Numbered from the stretch's first letter, positions 9,833 to 22,424 are shown. The stretch is DNA of 64,000 nt from Blakeslea trispora (GCA_025331445.1 JAIWNE010000027.1:124001-188000); one strand, 5' to 3'. Translations and numbers: made by a program. Notes: generated from the letters alone by a model not told the origin.

Positions 9833-12634
9833 TAGCAGGTGAATGGCTATTAAAAGGAATGAATAAAGGAAAGTATAAAGAGAGAGGAAAAAACAAAAAA
9901 AAAAGAGAGTAAATCGCCAATAGCAAAATTGAAAAAGGGTTTATATTCTAATTTTTTTATTTATTTATTTAAGGGGAGGAACAACGTGGAAGTTGGGAAT
10001 ACGAAAAAACCAAAGGAGGTTAACGAGAACGTTTAAAGGTTGTTTTTAATTGTATATTTTTTGGCATCGTTTCACTATCCATCATGTGTTGGAGAACTTG
10101 TCGTTCTATTGACACTGTCTTTGCTTCATCTATCCTTTCTCTCATTTTTAAAAGCGACCCATCACGTATATCACAAAAAAAAAATAAGCAAGAGACCAAC
10201 TTTCTATATTGTTTTCTTACCAAGGTTCAGATTCAAATTTCGGTATCTCAATTCATTTTTTTTTTTCTACCTTCGGACATACGGCGCGGCTAATCAAAAA
10301 GCAATCGGCGGTTTATCATGATTCTCAAAGCAAGATTACTTATTAAAGCATATTTTGGTGTCCTTTTTCCTTCTTTCTTTGGGAAAGTAACATCGGATCA
10401 ACCGGCAAGGTTCTTTTTTTTTTTTTGAGATTTAGATTAAAACCCTTGATACTCTTGTAAAACATTTATAGCCTGAGAGTACCTAAAGATACGATGAATT
10501 TATCACACATAAAAAATACAAGCTTCATTTGATGAACAGCATTAGTTACAACTAAAGAAAATGTTGAATGAGAGAAAAAAAAAAAGCTTGAGAATCTAAG
10601 CAATAAAGGTAGAGCAAAACGTTGCTTGCTAAAAAAGATCTTGACAGATGTACTCATTTTTTTTTCTATCATCTGTAAGAAATGCTAAAATGCATGCTTA
10701 AATTTAATTAATTGAAGCTGTTTTAAATGACATGATCCATACACATAGTAGATTTCATCCTTTCCGATAGTTTTTTTTTATGTAACTTGAGACGAATGTT
10801 TTGTACACCTTTTGATTGTCATACATCTTTATTCCCTCCTATTCCGTTTGGTCCTAATGTATTTTTAGATGTGCTAAGATCTTTTTTTTTTTTGGGTAAT
10901 TGTAACTCATGTCACGACTCTTTTTCAAACAGTTGAATGACAATATCACCTCTTATTTTTTCATCTTTCAGAAGCCCAAGCAAACCATTTGCTAAGTTGA
11001 ACACGAAAATATATAACATGATTGTTAATTCAGAAAAAAAGAAAGTAAAACATCAAATGAACGAGTGTCCAGTGCGTCAAAGAAAGGTGTCCTAGCTAGA
11101 TTCAATGTCTTTTAAGCACACCAAAGTACCAGCAAGGACCAAAATAACTCTTGCGGATAATGGGTTTGGAAGGCGCTAGAGAATGCTCAGTTGTCCATTG
11201 TCACGATATCTTTTCTTAAAGTATGCCCAATGAGAGAGGCAAAGAAGAGACGATAGACCTCAAAGGAGGGATATGGTTCATCAAAAGAAAGTTGCAATGC
11301 CTTAGTGTTGCAATGAGGAATACAATCGGCCCACGGCTAATTCGCGGATTCAACAAAAAAAGAAACAATGTGCAGTTATTTGGAAAACCAATTTACGAAT
11401 GAGTGCTTGTCGTACCTAGACTAATCCTAGTTGCCTCCGCTCCGACCTCTAATGTGATACTGTTGTCCGTTAAAAGATCGAGCTGTTAATGGTAGTTGTG
11501 GATGATGTTTGCGATGAGGGTTATTAAAAAGTTCTCAAAAGTACTTGTATCGACACTCTGGTTCGCATGTCTTTTAGCTGACTGTATCAAGTAACATTTC
11601 AATCAGCTTTCTTTTGGTTCTCTTGTATGGATTGTTACATTAACACCTTCATTGTTTTCTTTTATATCAACATCTCTATATTGTAATCGACTGATATTCA
11701 AGCGAGGACACCATATGGTTGGCATACATAACAAGAGTATCGGCTTTAATTGTAGCTGTTGCAATCTCAAATGTTTTGTAGGAAATAGGTGGTTTCTTGG
11801 GTAATTCAATAAGATGTTCCAAGTAAATAATTGACATGTTTACAACTGGTCCTGTTTTTGCTGTGAAGAGATCCTGAGTTACCGAGTGTTTAGTAATCGA
11901 CTTTTTTCTCTTTAAGAATGATGTGAAATACTGAAGCTATAGCTGACCTTAGCATGCTCAGAAATGATAAAGCATTGTTTGGATTGTCTTCGCAAGGTTT
12001 TTTTTGCTGTTTTCTACATCAATTCTCCCAATGGTTTCATCCATTATTGCATGTCTTGTTGGTTGAAGAGCGATTCCTTTTTTTGTAGGAAGTCAATTAT
12101 ATATTGTTCGATATTTGTAGTCAAAGAAAATATTCTCAATAAGTGATATCTACTATTATCTCGATTTCTGATTATACTCACGCAATAGATTAGATAATGA
12201 CATCAAAGATATCATTGCTTAATACAAAGAGTATCCACAACATATCCAAGGATAAAAAGAAGATAGAGCGCGGCTATGTATGGCAATTTGAGAGAGAACT
12301 CTTTGGCTTATAGATTTGTTTGTTTTAGTTTGCTCAATCTATTTCGAAGAGGGATGTTAAATTGGACGAAAAATGATGGAGAAACTAGACATACATGAGA
12401 TTTCGTCTTGGCAGACCTTTTCATTCTCACAGCCTGTTTTGTTCGCTCGTTGTAACGATAACTCTTTTAAGATGTCTCAAATTGTAACAACACTGGGCAG
12501 AATTTTAAATGGCAAAAATGCATGTATGTATTTAGATAACAAGATGGAAACGAAGGGGGGGGGGGAGGGAATGAGTGCAATAAACATTTTTCTTCTAACT
12601 GTAAAGGAGTGTATAATAGCTTTGGTATTAAGAT
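9745..12634. other. AT-rich intergenic region upstream of the Zn2Cys6 gene
   Basis: No intact gene is supported. Near the Zn2Cys6 start there is an (AG)n microsatellite at about 9801-9826. Further right lies a probable tyrosine-recombinase relic (about 11595-11890) and an 11-nt G run at 12555-12565. The remainder is AT-rich with no coding signal I trust. Confidence 0.45.
11595..11890 (-). pseudogene. Probable relic of a tyrosine recombinase (Crypton/DIRS-type)
   Basis: Two overlapping minus-strand frames carry what looks like one decayed protein. One frame gives PVVNMSIIYLEHLIELPKKP, the next continues with CPRLNISRLQYRDVDIKE and HTREPKES. The order (helix ending ELP-x-x-P, then W-x-x-x-x-x-I-x-RLQYRDV, then EPKES) resembles tyrosine-recombinase domains carried by mobile elements common in Mucoromycota. 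The change of frame and the stops on both sides mean it is broken. Similarity is from memory of the family, so this is an inference. Confidence 0.35.
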
Positions 12635-15600
12635 TTAGCCAATGGTTCGATGCTGACGATTCATGGACTGTTGGCTTCTGCGTTTACGGTATTGATGTCG
12701 ATGAGTACGATCTTTTTCAAGCGTGGACACATGATGTTTTCCGTTACAACACATACGCACATCTTCTAGAGCTTCATCTTCATAGTCCAAGTCATCTGAA
12801 GCAGTAGTCATGGACTGAGCCGATGTCAACGTGGGTTGGTGATGGTGATGGAATGCGTCGTGAAGACGGAAACTGGCTCTTTGCATAAGAGAACCACCGT
12901 TACTAGAAGAAGACCGGAGGATGCCGCCATTGGTACTAGCTTGTTCACCTGTTTTCTTTTCTGAATTGAGGAAGGTCAATCCAGAGCCAGTGCCGGAACG
13001 AGAGAGGAGATAGGAGATAGCCTAGATCAAATTAAGCCTAGTTAGAACATGACTTCTATTATACACTTGGACATGTGTTACTTACCTCAAACCAGCGATC
13101 ATGCACATTGATATTAGGTGCTGTCAGTTTGATTTGACGATGGCTTGTTTGGATCAAAAGACTGATATTAGGTGTGCCTTCAGGTGATGTATTGGAATCA
13201 GATACAACAGAGATATCTTCAATAACAGCACACTTTGCCTTGCCTTCATTTCCATCACTAATAGGGGCAGATGTAGACCAGAACAATCGACGAGAGTAAG
13301 GATGAAGCCAGAAGTAACGTTGGTGTCTCTTTTCAGAGATACCTCCACCTACCATCTTACGTGTATATTTGTATAACCAGTCACCAACCATAGTTTGAGT
13401 GATCAGTTGGATAACATTAGGATCTGTACCAGAGCGAGGATCATAGTTGGATGAAGTGACAGACTGAAGCTGTTCGTTGGTATTGTTGGTCGATACACTT
13501 GAAATACTAAGAGATTCGAGCTTGTCAGCATGAGACATCTCAGAAGGAGAAAGGCCAGCACGAGATAACAGACTGGCAGGAGTAGGTTGAGTGGATTGAT
13601 TGGACATTTCTTCTTGAGATAAGAGATCATCTCTGCTGCTGGGAGTAGTGATGATAGAAGGCATAAGGCCTTGTTCAAGGTTGGAATGCAATTCAGAAGA
13701 AGGACGCTTTCCAAGTGCCTTTTCAGAAGGAGTATGATGTTCAGTTGATTCAGAAGTATCAAGTTGATCATCATCACCATTATGAGTGCTTTGGGTTGTT
13801 AAGCTATCATCTTGGGACTTGACAACAGAGGCAGTAGCAAGAGCAGATGCAACAGCAGCAGCAATCATAGCATCCATCTCTGATTTGGTGTATAACTTTT
13901 CGTCTTGTGAGGGAGCAACATTAGAGACAGTAGAGTTTTCGTCATTCTTGACTTCGTTGACAGTTGGCTTACTAACAGCCATATCTGTGTCGTTCTTGGA
14001 TTCTTCAACAACAACCTTGTCAGTAACAGACTCGGCGTCCTTGAGTGCACCAGACTTGACTTCAGTAGAGTCATGTCGAACAGGATCGGCTAAAAAGGAA
14101 CGGATAAAAAAAAAGGTAAGTCATGTATGCATACAACTAAACAAGTTAAAGCAAACACTTACATGATTCAATGTCCTTGGAAATAAGAGCATTTTTGTCA
14201 CCTTCAGTAGTAGTGGTGTGATCGACATTGACTTGCTCTTCAGCAGCAGCAGCAGCATTGTCAATCTTCTTGTCTTCAGAGACGTCATTGATCTTCTTGA
14301 TCTCATCCTTCATATCAGCAGGAATATCGGAGCCAGCAATAACGCCAGTAGCAGCGCCGACAGCACCTACCTTGACAGCTTCAGTGATAGTGTCAGACTT
14401 GCCAGTCTTTTCAGTGTCCTTCTTGTCAACAGCAGCGTCAGAGGCAACATTGGTGGTAGTGTCAATTTGTTCAGCAACAGCAATCTTGTCATTATCCTTG
14501 ACAATAACGTCAACCTTGCTAGTATCCTTCTTGTCAACAACAATGCCAACAACTTGGTCAGGCTTGCTGATAGTATTGGCGCTAGTCTCTATTTCTTGAA
14601 TGACTGAGTCCTTTTCGTTACCAACAACAACTGTGACTTTTTCGGCCTTAGGCTCTGCATTGTTGGTGACAACATCATGTACATCTTTGTCAGAGACTAT
14701 TGCCTCATCTTTGTCTTCTTTTTGTTTGTTCATGAGCTTGGAGGCAAGCAAGGCAGGAGCAATTAAAGGTGCTGCGAGAATTGCCTTGAGAGCATTGTTC
14801 TGCTTTGTAGTGTTCTTGCTTGAAGGCTTGGAAGTTGCATCAAAGAATTCATCTTGTTCTTCTTCGATAGGAAGTGCAGCAGCGATAGCTTCTTCTGAGA
14901 TTTCGTATTGAACTTCAGCATCTTTAGTCTCGGGAACAAGAAGGGCTTGTACTCCTATCTCGTTAGAGACGATAGGTTCGTATTGGATGTCAGCATCAAC
15001 AGTGACAGGTGAATCGCTTTGAACACTTGAGTCTGTGGTTTCAAGAGCTACTGACTGAGTGCTGTGATCGATACCCATAGGCAAATCAAAATCGCACTGA
15101 GTCGATTCGTCTATAGTCTCGATGTGTTCAGTAGATGAAGCTGCAGCTACGCCAACATCAGCCAAATCTTTAGACTCTTCATGCTGAATGCTTGCATCCT
15201 TACTCTCGACAGGTACAGGAGCATCAGATTGAACAGAGGCATCCACTGACTGATTGAGCTCACTTTGAATGCCACAATCAACACCTTCGAAAGACTCGGA
15301 TTGTACACCTTGATCTAAAGAAGGAATAGGAACTGATTGTGTTTCATGATCTTGAGTTAATATAGCTTCGCTTTGAGTAGAAACATCGATGGCAGATTCG
15401 ATAGCTGCTTGACGAGCGGCAGCAATAGCAGCGGCAGTGGCAGCAGCGAGAGCAGCTGAAGCAATTTCAGGGTCTTCAGGAGCTATATCAATACCGGCTT
15501 GAGAAGTACTATTGAGGGTAGAACGGATAGGTTCAATCATCAAAGGTTGAATGTGCTTTTGTTCAAGTGGTGCATGAGGTTCTGTTTGTGTGGAAATTTC

Positions 15601-17784
15601 AGAAAAGACAGATAGAGTATCGGTCTGTACAGATATTTCGACAAGCTCCTTACTAGGAGCAGAAGGTTCTATATCAGTTTGAGTTGAAATCTCAATGCCC
15701 TCTGGCTTCTCTTCCTCTTTGAGTACTTCTTCAGTACCAGATCGAGACATGGCAGCACTCAATTCATCGCCTAGAGAACGTGAGCCAGTGTTGGCTAATT
15801 CGTCAGCTAAGGAAGTGCGCTGCATAGAAAGTCCCTCAATTGGATCGGTATTGACTTCAGTACTGATAGCAATTGGTTTCTGGCTTTTGGATAGCTCAGA
15901 TGATAGCGAAGTAAAGCCACCGGTTGTAATATCAGGCGAATTCACCTCACTTTCGTCGTAGCTGTCGGCGTCGCTTTCTTCATTATCCGAAAGATCAGAG
16001 TACTCTTCCTCATCCTCCAAGTTTTGGTCGTCGTCTTCGCCTGCAACACGAGCATTTGCCTTGCTGAGCTTGGCCTTACGCTTGCCTGCATTCGAATCAG
16101 ATGTGTTCTTCTTTCCTCCACGACGCTTGTTGGCCTTTAGAGTACGGCGAGACCCATCTTCGTTACGGCTTGAAGGTCCTGAAGAACTGCCAGTTGCACG
16201 AGCAGAACTTGTATCAACCCAAAGATGAGGATCGTTTTGTAAATGTTCAATTGTTTCTTGAGACTCAGCCAGAAGTTTCTTGAGTTCAAATTTTTCATTC
16301 TTTTCTTTATGCAGACCTGAACGCAAATTGGACACCATACGATGAGCATGAGCTAATGAGCTCTTGAGTGTCTCCACCTCCATGGCTTGATTGCGAGCAG
16401 GCGACTGCTTGGGTGATGAGGGTGGTGAGGATGAGGGGGATGTATCGCTTTTGACAGCCATTGCGCTATGACCTTGATCGCTGAGTGCAGAATTCCCAAT
16501 CACAGTGGGACGGCGGTTATTGGATTCACTCTCCGAAGATGTGTGTTTACCAATGCGAGATTGGGCTTTTGCAATAGCCAATTCTGATGTCAATGCTTCA
16601 ATTTGCTTTGTTTGGTCAGCCTTTTCACGTTGAATAGCTGCAGCATGACGGCGAATAGAAGACATGTCTTGCTCATGGCGTTGCTTCATGGTTTCGATAG
16701 ATTTGTTTAGCTTTTCTTCCCGGTCGCGAAGTTGCTCAATTTCAGATCTTAGCTCGTTTACTTGTTTGGCCAATTTGTTATGTTCAGCGTTGGCTTTGGT
16801 CAAGTTGGATTGCAAATCTGTAACGCTGATGACAAGTTCTTGCTTTGCAAGTTCTAGATTCCAAGTCTCTTCTTTGAGTTTTTCTATGCCACTATTTATC
16901 AATACCAAAGTCGTCATTTAGATTACAAGCTGTGAAATTTACCTTCATTTTCTTCTCTCTGGCGCATCTGTTTGGCCATGGCTTCTGCAGCTCTTTCCAA
17001 GTCTGCTTTTTGGTTCTCTAAGGTTCGAAGTTTTTCTTCCTTCTCTTGCAAAAGAGCTTGCATTTTTCTCACTTCCAGTAGTAAACCCTGACCAATTTCG
17101 GTTGCAAATTCGATATCGGTGTTTCTGCGGTCTGCGTTCGGTACTTTGGATCGACGTTTTGTTGGTGTTGATCCTGTAGGTGGGGGAGGAAGCGGTAGGA
17201 GCGAGGTTGAATCATGACCATGGGCGGGAGGCAAGAGAGTGGATGTGGTTGGACTAGGTAAAGGGTCTAAGCTTGTGGGGGTGGGCGAGCGTGGATTTAA
17301 TAGCTAGGAGTAAATATTACAAAGAAGGTCAGAACAAGGAGCAACGCCGAGAAAGACAAAGCGTCTGTTCATTATTTACACTTACTTTTTCTTTACCACG
17401 TATGGACGAAATACCAGGTGACAAAGGATGAGAACGATAACTAGATAAATCTCGTTCAAGCGATTTTAGTCTGTCAACTGCGGATCCAGCAAGAGATTGT
17501 GATTGAGGAAAATCGTCTGGGCTTTGAGTATCCATTTCTCGAAGTTTGTCTTCGAGTTGGCTTACTTGTCGGGCAAGAACATTTTTCTTAATGCCACTGC
17601 TGGATTCTTGTAACTGTTTCTGCTTCTCTGCTAACTGCTGCTCAAGTTCTTGGCGTTGCTGTTGCTGAGTTCTGTTGTTGGACCGAGAAACAGTTGTTGA
17701 CGACGAAGGCGTAGGTAATACAGGATGTGGGGTATTAGCTGAGGTAGGTGATGATAAGGAATGTTTTGGGGGCGGTGTGCTCAT
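12635..17784 (-). CDS. Num1/Mcp5/ApsA-like cortical dynein and nuclear-migration anchor
   Basis: Five exons (17784-17386, 17303-16943, 16883-14163, 14089-13086, 13021-12635) join in phase to about 1623 aa. Long coiled coils fill residues about 60-120 and 195-340. A Pro/Ser-rich part and an acidic, Lys-rich part follow, then residues about 596-909 with some 16 spaced STQT/VQS-like motifs. The C-terminus holds a Mcp5-type PH domain; its first half has GDWLYKYTRKMVGGGISEKR and RYFWLHPYSRRLFWS, and it ends across the last intron with AISYLLSR. In yeasts this family binds cortical PI(4,5)P2 through the PH domain and captures dynein and mitochondria through the coiled coil. The PH signature makes the family assignment strong. 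The middle repeats are discussed as a finding. The gene diverges from the LACTB2-like gene. Confidence 0.88.
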
Positions 17785-17918
17785 TATTGCTTAGTGTTGT
17801 TTAAAGGTAAAAGGAATGTAAGGAAAGTATTAAGTTGAGGGAATATGAAGCAAGAGAAATATATGTATATAAGCTTGGTATAGGTTTCAAATCTAATGAG
17901 GTTATACTAGTTAAATTG

Positions 17919-18013
17919 TTTTACTGTGCTAATCTTTAAGTCAAAACAATGACTTCATATATTTGAAAATTTTAGAAAAAAAAATGGATTAAGGTTAGAT
18001 TAGCACAGTAAAA
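17919..18013. repeat. Inverted repeat, 17-bp perfect arms
   Basis: TTTTACTGTGCTAATCT at 17919-17935 is exactly reverse-complemented at 17997-18013, with a 61-nt AT-rich loop. The arms continue imperfectly outward and inward. It lies just upstream of the Num1-like gene. It might be a tiny transposon remnant or a hairpin in the transcript leader. Confidence 0.6.
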
Positions 18014-18090
18014 TTGTTTCGTAAATGCTTTCTTAAAGAATAAAAGAGAAAAAAAAAAAGATAAAGAAACAAAAAGAAAAGTACGAAAAT

Positions 18091-18206
18091 TAAACAACTA
18101 TATAGAAAATAAAGGGGAGAACGAATTAGGAACGAGGGATATCAAAAAAAAATAAACAACTATAAAGGGGAGAATGAATTAGGAACGAGGAAAATAAAAA
18201 AAAAAA
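18091..18206. repeat. Two-copy direct repeat (about 62 and 54 bp)
   Basis: Both units start TAAACAACTAT, share GGGGAGAA(C/T)GAATTAGG and AACGAGG, and end in a long A run. The second unit lacks an internal 9-nt piece. This looks like a local tandem duplication. Confidence 0.7.
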
Positions 18207-18872
18207 TAAACAGTTGTTGTTTTTCAATGCTTTTTTAGGTACGGTCAAACCCATATGCCTTAAAGGAGTTTTATTTGTTCAAGAGTAATTTCTATTTGTT
18301 GCACGTAGCTCTGTGTGACAGGGAAAGCTGTGCTCATCAATTAATCAATTGAGGAATCTAAGACTTAAATTAAGATAGACGAGATACTTAATCATTCTCT
18401 AGAACAGTTTCGTCACAATCATGTCTCATAATTGATAGAGCAACATGGGAAACAATCAAGGAATAGAAGGATTAACAAAAGAAACGGCATGGACTCAGTG
18501 AGCTTTCTGTGCTTTAGAAAGGATAACAATCAAAAAGACATTGTTTGGCAAGAGACAACCGAGTCACTAAGAGTTCTGCTCAAGATGCATTTCTGAGGTG
18601 ACAGAATAAAAAAAAAAGTAGAATATGATGCTCAACATGAATTGCGTAGAAGTCCGATTCTATTAGAAAAACATCTTTAAGCAACTTTGTTTTTTATGCA
18701 ATACCAACAGGAAAAAAAAAATTGAATTTGTCACTTGTGCCTTAATTAGATCCCCCCTTTGTTTTTTTTTGCAGCAACTACATGTCACTTTATAGCTACA
18801 TGGATGTGGTTTTGATTGACCTTACCTTTCAGTTTACTCTCTCTTTTTTTTAAAGCGAGTTAGAGTCATTAG

Positions 18873-19287
18873 CTACAATGTTGAGTTTGGTCTGGATATT
18901 CGATTCTTTTTAACACTTTTACGATTGAATCTAGGAAAATAGTATACAGATGCAACTGGTAGATCGTCGAATACAAAAGCAGAAATTGTCATCGTATGCC
19001 CTGTGTTGTCCATTGCTAGGCACTCGTACGCCGATGAAATCGAGAAAGTGTCCAACAAAGATGACCTTACAAAACAAGCACTACCATTTGCTTTGCTAGT
19101 ACTGCCATCCACATTGACTCAAGCAGCTTGTACAAAGCCCAGTAATATTAACGACCTGGGAGCTTATAGTCCATGTTTCAACAAAGAGCAGGAAGTCAGA
19201 TAATTCCTCTGATGCAGTCTCATGTCGATTCAGTTTACTTTGATTTGACGTATCAAATCCCTTTGAGGATTCAATGTAGAATATCAA
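18873..19287 (-). pseudogene. Coding-like debris, unrecognised
   Basis: Two minus-strand frames (19287-19096 and 19112-18873) overlap slightly and read as ordinary-looking protein (for example SNQSKLNRHETASEELSDF and NTGHTMTISAFVFDDLPVAS). No Met-led gene model or splice joint connects them cleanly. I do not recognise the family. It could be a decayed gene or element fragment; weakly supported. Confidence 0.2.
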
Positions 19288-19439
19288 TCAAAAAAAAAGT
19301 AACAAGCTGGAAATGTTCATGCCAATGGAAAAGTCTAGAGTGACTTGCTTTGGTGTGACAAACAGAAAGGGAGCATCAAACCTTCTTTCTTGAGTTTTCC
19401 CATACTCTCTCTCCATCTCTCTTATTTTTTTTTCGGTTT

Positions 19440-20405
19440 ATGACTACAGCATTAATTCAATTACCTAATTTTGCTCAACTCTCTCAACGTGTTTGGCGTG
19501 TCATGGGCTTAAATCCCGGTAAATTTACTCTCCAAGGTATTGATAAAAGAGAGATGATTATATGATTTGTCATTGAGAAAAAAAACAATGTACTAGGCAC
19601 AAACACATACTTATTGGGAACTGGAGCCAAAAAAATCTTGTTGGATTGTGGTGAAGGCAATCCTGATTATATTCCTCTATTGAAGGCCTCACTCGAACAA
19701 ACTCATCCAGATGCTTTTATTTCAGATATCATCATTAGCCATGGTCACGCAGACCACTGGGGCGGCCTTGAGGGTATCCTAAACACTTGGCATCATCCTA
19801 TCAAGATCCATAAGCATATGGGTCCTGGACCCTCAGATCATCTAGCCAAGTTTCCCTCTTATATCTCAGTGCAGCCATTAGTAGACAACCAAGAGTTTTG
19901 GATTGATAAAGAGACAAGCCTGAAAGTGATCTTTACACCTGGACATTGTGGAGATCATTGTACGTTTTGGTTAGAGCAAGAAAACAGTTTATTTACAGCA
20001 GATTGTGTATTAGGACAAGGCACAGCTGTATTTGAAGATCTGTCTGAATATCTAAAGAGTTTAGAGAGATTAGTCAAGCTGAAGCCTGGTTGTCTCTATC
20101 CTGGTCATGGTCCTGTGATTGAAGAAGGTCAGGCCAAGATCAATGAGTATATTCATCACCGATTAGAAAGAGAGAAACAGATTGTTGAGTTGATGAAGAC
20201 CGAGTCATGGACAGCGATGGCGATTGTGAAAATACTGTACAAGGATTATCCTGAATCACTCTATTTACCTGCTGCAAAGGGCATTGTACTTCATTTGAAA
20301 AAGCTTCAGAAGGAAGGTCGAGTGATTGCTTTAAATAAGGACAAAGATGAGATTTACCAGCTTAGATGGGCTTTGGTGGATAAAGAAAGAAAGAATAATT
20401 TGTAA
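19440..20405 (+). CDS. LACTB2-like metallo-beta-lactamase-fold protein
   Basis: Two exons (19440-19536 and 19597-20405) joined across a 60-nt intron give about 301 aa. The start reads MTTALIQLPNFAQLSQRVWR, then LNPGKFTLQGTNTYLLGTG, the usual LACTB2 opening. The Zn-binding signature HGHADH is at residues 81-86 (H81, H83, D85, H86). Later metal ligands lie in TPGHCGDHC, FTADCVLGQGTAVFEDL and YPGHGPVI. The C-terminal winged-helix part ends with LHLKKLQKEGRV. Human LACTB2 is a mitochondrial single-strand RNA endonuclease; this activity is inferred here from overall similarity. No clear mitochondrial targeting peptide is visible. Length and domain order are normal. It converges with the CNH-like gene. 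Confidence 0.92.
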
Positions 20406-20755
20406 AAAGTCAGGCAGTCGACCGTTTTCTCTCCATGTATTTCTTTATACCTATCATATACTATTATTTCAAATAAAAAAAATCCAATTTGGATCTTTTG
20501 GGAGTCAAATCTATTTGCTACAAGAGCCTCCTTGAAACAGACGATGATAGCAGTAAAAGATGAAGAATCCTTTATACACAAGACTATTTTGATCTCTAAT
20601 TGTTATCTCAATAAAAAAAAAATACATGGTTTATTCGTTTCTCTTTTTTTCTTTTTCTTTAAAAAAAAAGAGTCAATTATTTTATCACTGGTAAATACAA
20701 AAAAAAACAACAATAACTTGCTACTCTAATACAACATGCTTTATTTGTTGAAGCA
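20406..20755. other. Convergent 3' intergenic space
   Basis: This AT-rich gap separates the stops of the LACTB2-like and CNH-like genes. It has several AATAAA-like motifs and no coding signal. Confidence 0.5.
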
Positions 20756-22424
20756 TCAATTCTGAATACGTGCAACAAACAAGACTCGCTTAAAGAAAAA
20801 CAAATCCCATCTTCCCAAAAACTTCACAGGCACACCACGCATGACTCGCTGTACTGACCTTGCCGTCTTGATCTCCAATACCTCTACTGTTTCTGATCCA
20901 AATCCAACAACATGCCAATCAGACCCTAACTGGATAAATTCAATGTGATCAGGTGACTCTGACCATCGATAGACTTGAGTAGAAAATAAGGCACCCGTCA
21001 GATCAATGATATAACTCTGTTGACCAAAGGTAGCAAAAAACAACTGAGGCGCCACAGTAGAAGGTAATGCCACTGGATCAGGAGGCTCGCCTGAAGCCAT
21101 GGAGGTGATGACTGTTTGATAGGATGGAGGGATTGAATAATCGGTAGTCAATGTATTGGCAGGAAGTGTGTCGGGATAGAATGGAAGTTGAAGGATGGAG
21201 GTCCATTGGATGGGTGGAGCAGTGAGACTGGCCGGCAGCGTTGGGGGTATATGGATAGGTGATTCTAGCTGATGCTCATATTTATCCCGCACCCATGTTG
21301 TCTGATAGATACGTTCCAATGTACTATCCAAACGAACTGTCTGTACCTTACCATCACGTAATTCGATCGCTGTGGCCTCATGTGAAAACACCACCAAGAG
21401 ATGTCGCAAAGTACTCCGATCGTCTGCAAATGTAATCTGTCTGGCCTCAGTCGGTATCCAAAACTCCTTGAGACGATAGAATGGTCTGAGTGGATAATCT
21501 CGTTTTCGCTGCCACAACACAATCTTGTCTCGATAGAGAACGGCCACAAAGATATAACTGCTGGTCTGATAGGTCTCGATATTGAGGGCATCCTTGGATT
21601 CCGGTAGCTTGAAATAGAAATCCTGAAGAATGATATCGTTACAGACATAAAAGAGTTTGGCAATGCCCGAAAGGATCAAGTGATCTACAGTCGATATCTG
21701 GCGAGAGGGCATCTTTTCTTCCTTTTTCTTGACAAGACGTTCTTTTAGGTTCAAGCAGTAACCTTGAGCATTGGTGGTGGCTGTAGAGATCGATTGTGGC
21801 GAAGCTGTCACACACGCATTGTCTTCATCAGGTTTCTCCTCGGGCGCTTTCCCTGTCAAAGAAGCGACGAGTTCCCATGCTTGATGCGTTGGGATATCAT
21901 GTGCTTTATCAGGTCGTGTATCCCATGCGAGTGATAGAACAGCATACACAAGTCGCAATAAGGCATCATAGGAATAACAACGCACTTGTCTGTATCGACC
22001 TCCCAAGATCAAAACAACACGACATGACTCTATCACCACAATCTGTCGTACTTTTGTCCAGATGATTGTCTTTGGTTGATTGGGTTGCTGTAGATCGAGT
22101 ACCTGAAGACCTTCTGAATGACCCAGCAACAAGAATCGATCTTCAAGTACACAACTGCATTCATAAGGCGTATTTTGACAATGATCTATCATAGAAGCAA
22201 GCGATTTCAATGCAGTGCAAGACAAGTTGGGCTAAATAGAAATAAGCAGGGAGGGGGGTCATGGTTTATGAGAACAGGTTCAATGGAAAAGCACTTTTTT
22301 TCTCTCTTACTTTGTCTGATTTCATTTGACTATCAAATGGTAATTTCTCGGAGAGAATATCATCTTTATTCGAATAGGGTGGTGGTGGATGAGACACTTC
22401 CTGTTGAGTTATATCATTGGGCAT
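20756..22424 (-). CDS. CNH (citron-homology)-like protein
   Basis: Two exons (22424-22311 and 22231-20756, 79-nt intron) give about 529 aa. The short first exon encodes a Pro-rich, disordered start (MPNDITQQEV, PPPPYSNKDD). The body reads as a beta-propeller of the CNH type: CVLEDRFLLLGHSEGLQVLDL, IWTKVRQIVVIESCRVVLIL, then FVAVLYRDKIVLWQR and ending VMRGVPVKFLGRWDLFFFKR. In fungi CNH domains occur in Rho1 GEFs, Vps39/Vps3-type tethers and related regulators. None of the other domains of those proteins is present, so it may be a stand-alone CNH protein. The exact role is unknown. The intron has a C6 run near its end (plus-strand G run 22253-22258). Confidence 0.65.

Larger units (their letters stand above)
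17785..19439. other. Intergenic region between divergent genes
   Basis: No confident gene. It contains an inverted repeat (17919-17935 with 17997-18013), a two-copy direct repeat (18091-18206) and coding-like debris on the minus strand at 18873-19287. A C6 run lies near 18752. Confidence 0.45.

Noticed and set aside
14218..14911. Long open frames on the plus strand opposite the Num1-like gene
   Set aside because: They are reverse-strand shadows of a Glu/Ala/Lys/Asp-rich coding exon, made of Ser/Leu-rich low-complexity sequence without domains.
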